6,917 nucleotides of DNA from Chloroflexota bacterium (GTDB lineage Bacteria > Chloroflexota > Anaerolineae > UBA1429). This document shows positions 6,504-6,917 of the stretch, in pieces. The DNA lies in the NCBI GenBank assembly GCA_012515695.1, contig JAAYXX010000076.1, positions 1 to 6,917 on the forward strand. Reading direction: 5' to 3'. Made by a program: the position numbers and the translations under genes. Positions within the stretch are counted from its first letter, which is position 1. Every line of letters begins with the position of its first letter. Below the pieces are notes generated by a model. It saw only the letters and a list, made by a program, of their open reading frames with translations. It made no database searches and had not been told where the DNA came from.

Positions 6504-6527
6504 AGACAGCCCCTTGCGGGGCTGTCT
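6504..6527 (-). terminator. Rho-independent terminator of lepA
   Basis: On the minus strand a perfect 10-bp stem, AGACAGCCCC/GGGGCTGTCT, closes a GCAA tetraloop (GNRA type) and is followed by TTTGCTTT. It begins 20 bases after the lepA stop codon. The stem is also perfect on the plus strand, but without a T-rich tail there, which fits service to lepA only. Confidence 0.85.
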
Positions 6528-6547
6528 CTCATGCGAACGGATAGCGT

Positions 6548-6917
6548 TTACTCTTCCAGCTTGAGCACGGCCATAAAGGCTTCCTGGGGAATATCCACCT
6601 TGCCGATGCGCTTCAGGCGGCGCTTGCCCTCCTTCTGGCGCTCCAGCAGCTTGCGCTTGCGGGTGATATCGCCGCCGTAACACTTGGCCAGCACATCCTT
6701 GCGCGAGGCAGACACCGTAGACCGGGCAATCACCCGGCTGCCCACAGCCGCCTGAATGGGCACCGCGAAAAGCTGCGAGGGGATCACTTCCTTGAGCCGC
6801 CGCACCAACGCGCTCCCCTTTTGATAGGCCCGCTCCCGATGAACGATCAGCGACAGGGCATCCACCGGCTCCCCGTTCACCAGCACTTCCATCTTGACCA
6901 AATCCCCGGCCCGGTAA
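6548..6917 (-). CDS. lepA: Elongation factor 4 (LepA), C-terminal end only
   Basis: The frame is open from the right edge and ends in TAA at 6548, giving the last 122 residues; the GTPase domain and other N-terminal parts lie outside the window. The sequence closely follows the LepA C-terminal region: MEVLVNGEPVDALSLIVHRE, then IQAAVGSRVIARSTV, DVLAKCYGGDITRKRKLLER, QKEGKRRLKRIGKVDIPQEAF and a short tail. LepA is a ribosome-bound GTPase that acts in back-translocation or initiation quality control. Its unique C-terminal domain reaches toward the peptidyl-transferase centre, and the basic RKRKLLERQKEGKRR stretch fits rRNA contact. The gene ends in a strong terminator and seems functionally unrelated to the glycosylation genes downstream. 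The identification is firm. The leucine codon TTG at 6901 is internal and not a start. Confidence 0.97.
   Translation of the reverse strand, partial: YRAGDLVKMEVLVNGEPVDALSLIVHRERAYQKGSALVRRLKEVIPSQLFAVPIQAAVGSRVIARSTVSASRKDVLAKCYGGDITRKRKLLERQKEGKRRLKRIGKVDIPQEAFMAVLKLEE

Larger units (their letters stand above)
6072..6547. other. Intergenic region between lepA and the glycosylation locus
   Basis: This 476-base stretch holds no credible gene. From right to left it has the lepA terminator, about 80 bases with nothing recognisable, a GC-rich palindromic repeat (6307-6422), an AT-richer part (about 6160-6260), and the promoter of the large GT39 gene. Short open frames across 6213-6459 on both strands come from the repeat; their Pro/Gly/Arg-rich translations are of the kind such repeats give in any genome. 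Confidence 0.7.

Overview
All genes supported here lie on the minus strand, so transcription runs from the high-coordinate end to the low end. The DNA is visibly GC-rich, with G/C-biased third codon positions. The gene set, the protein style (GC-rich GT-C glycosyltransferases with PDE or GDE loop motifs) and the CCCTC/GAGGG intergenic repeat suggest a Chloroflexota bacterium, perhaps of the Anaerolineae. This is inference from general resemblance; the window contains no rRNA or other decisive marker.

Layout in order of transcription. (1) 6917-6548: the C-terminal end of lepA (elongation factor 4), entering from outside the window and closed by a strong rho-independent terminator at 6527-6504. 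(2) About 6503-6072: a gene-free stretch holding a compact palindromic repeat (6307-6422), an AT-richer segment, and a sigma70-like promoter (6134-6106). (3) 6071-4143: a large GT39/PMT-type membrane glycosyltransferase with a soluble C-terminal domain. (4) 4142-4050: a short gap with a very good promoter (perfect TATAAT, 17-bp spacer) and a clear ribosome binding site. (5) 4049-1: a tight cluster of four genes: a UPF0104/LPG-synthase-TM-type membrane protein, a cytoplasmic GT4 glycosyltransferase, a class I SAM-dependent methyltransferase, and a second GT39-like membrane glycosyltransferase cut by the left edge. Gaps inside the cluster are 22, 13 and 7 bases, so it is very probably one operon.

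How the genes may work together (inference): the GT4 enzyme would add a sugar on the cytoplasmic face, the methyltransferase would modify a sugar or lipid intermediate, the UPF0104 protein may move or support a lipid-linked intermediate, and the two GT-C enzymes would use polyprenyl-phosphate sugars to glycosylate lipids, polysaccharide or protein outside the membrane. This looks like a small cell-surface glycosylation locus next to a housekeeping gene. No acceptor protein, polymerase, exporter or polyprenyl-phosphate sugar synthase is visible, so the product cannot be named. I found no CRISPR, phage, transposase, tRNA or rRNA, and no clear evidence of a wholly new system. The most distinctive points are the multi-helix extension ahead of the catalytic loop of the truncated GT39 protein and the unassigned operon itself.
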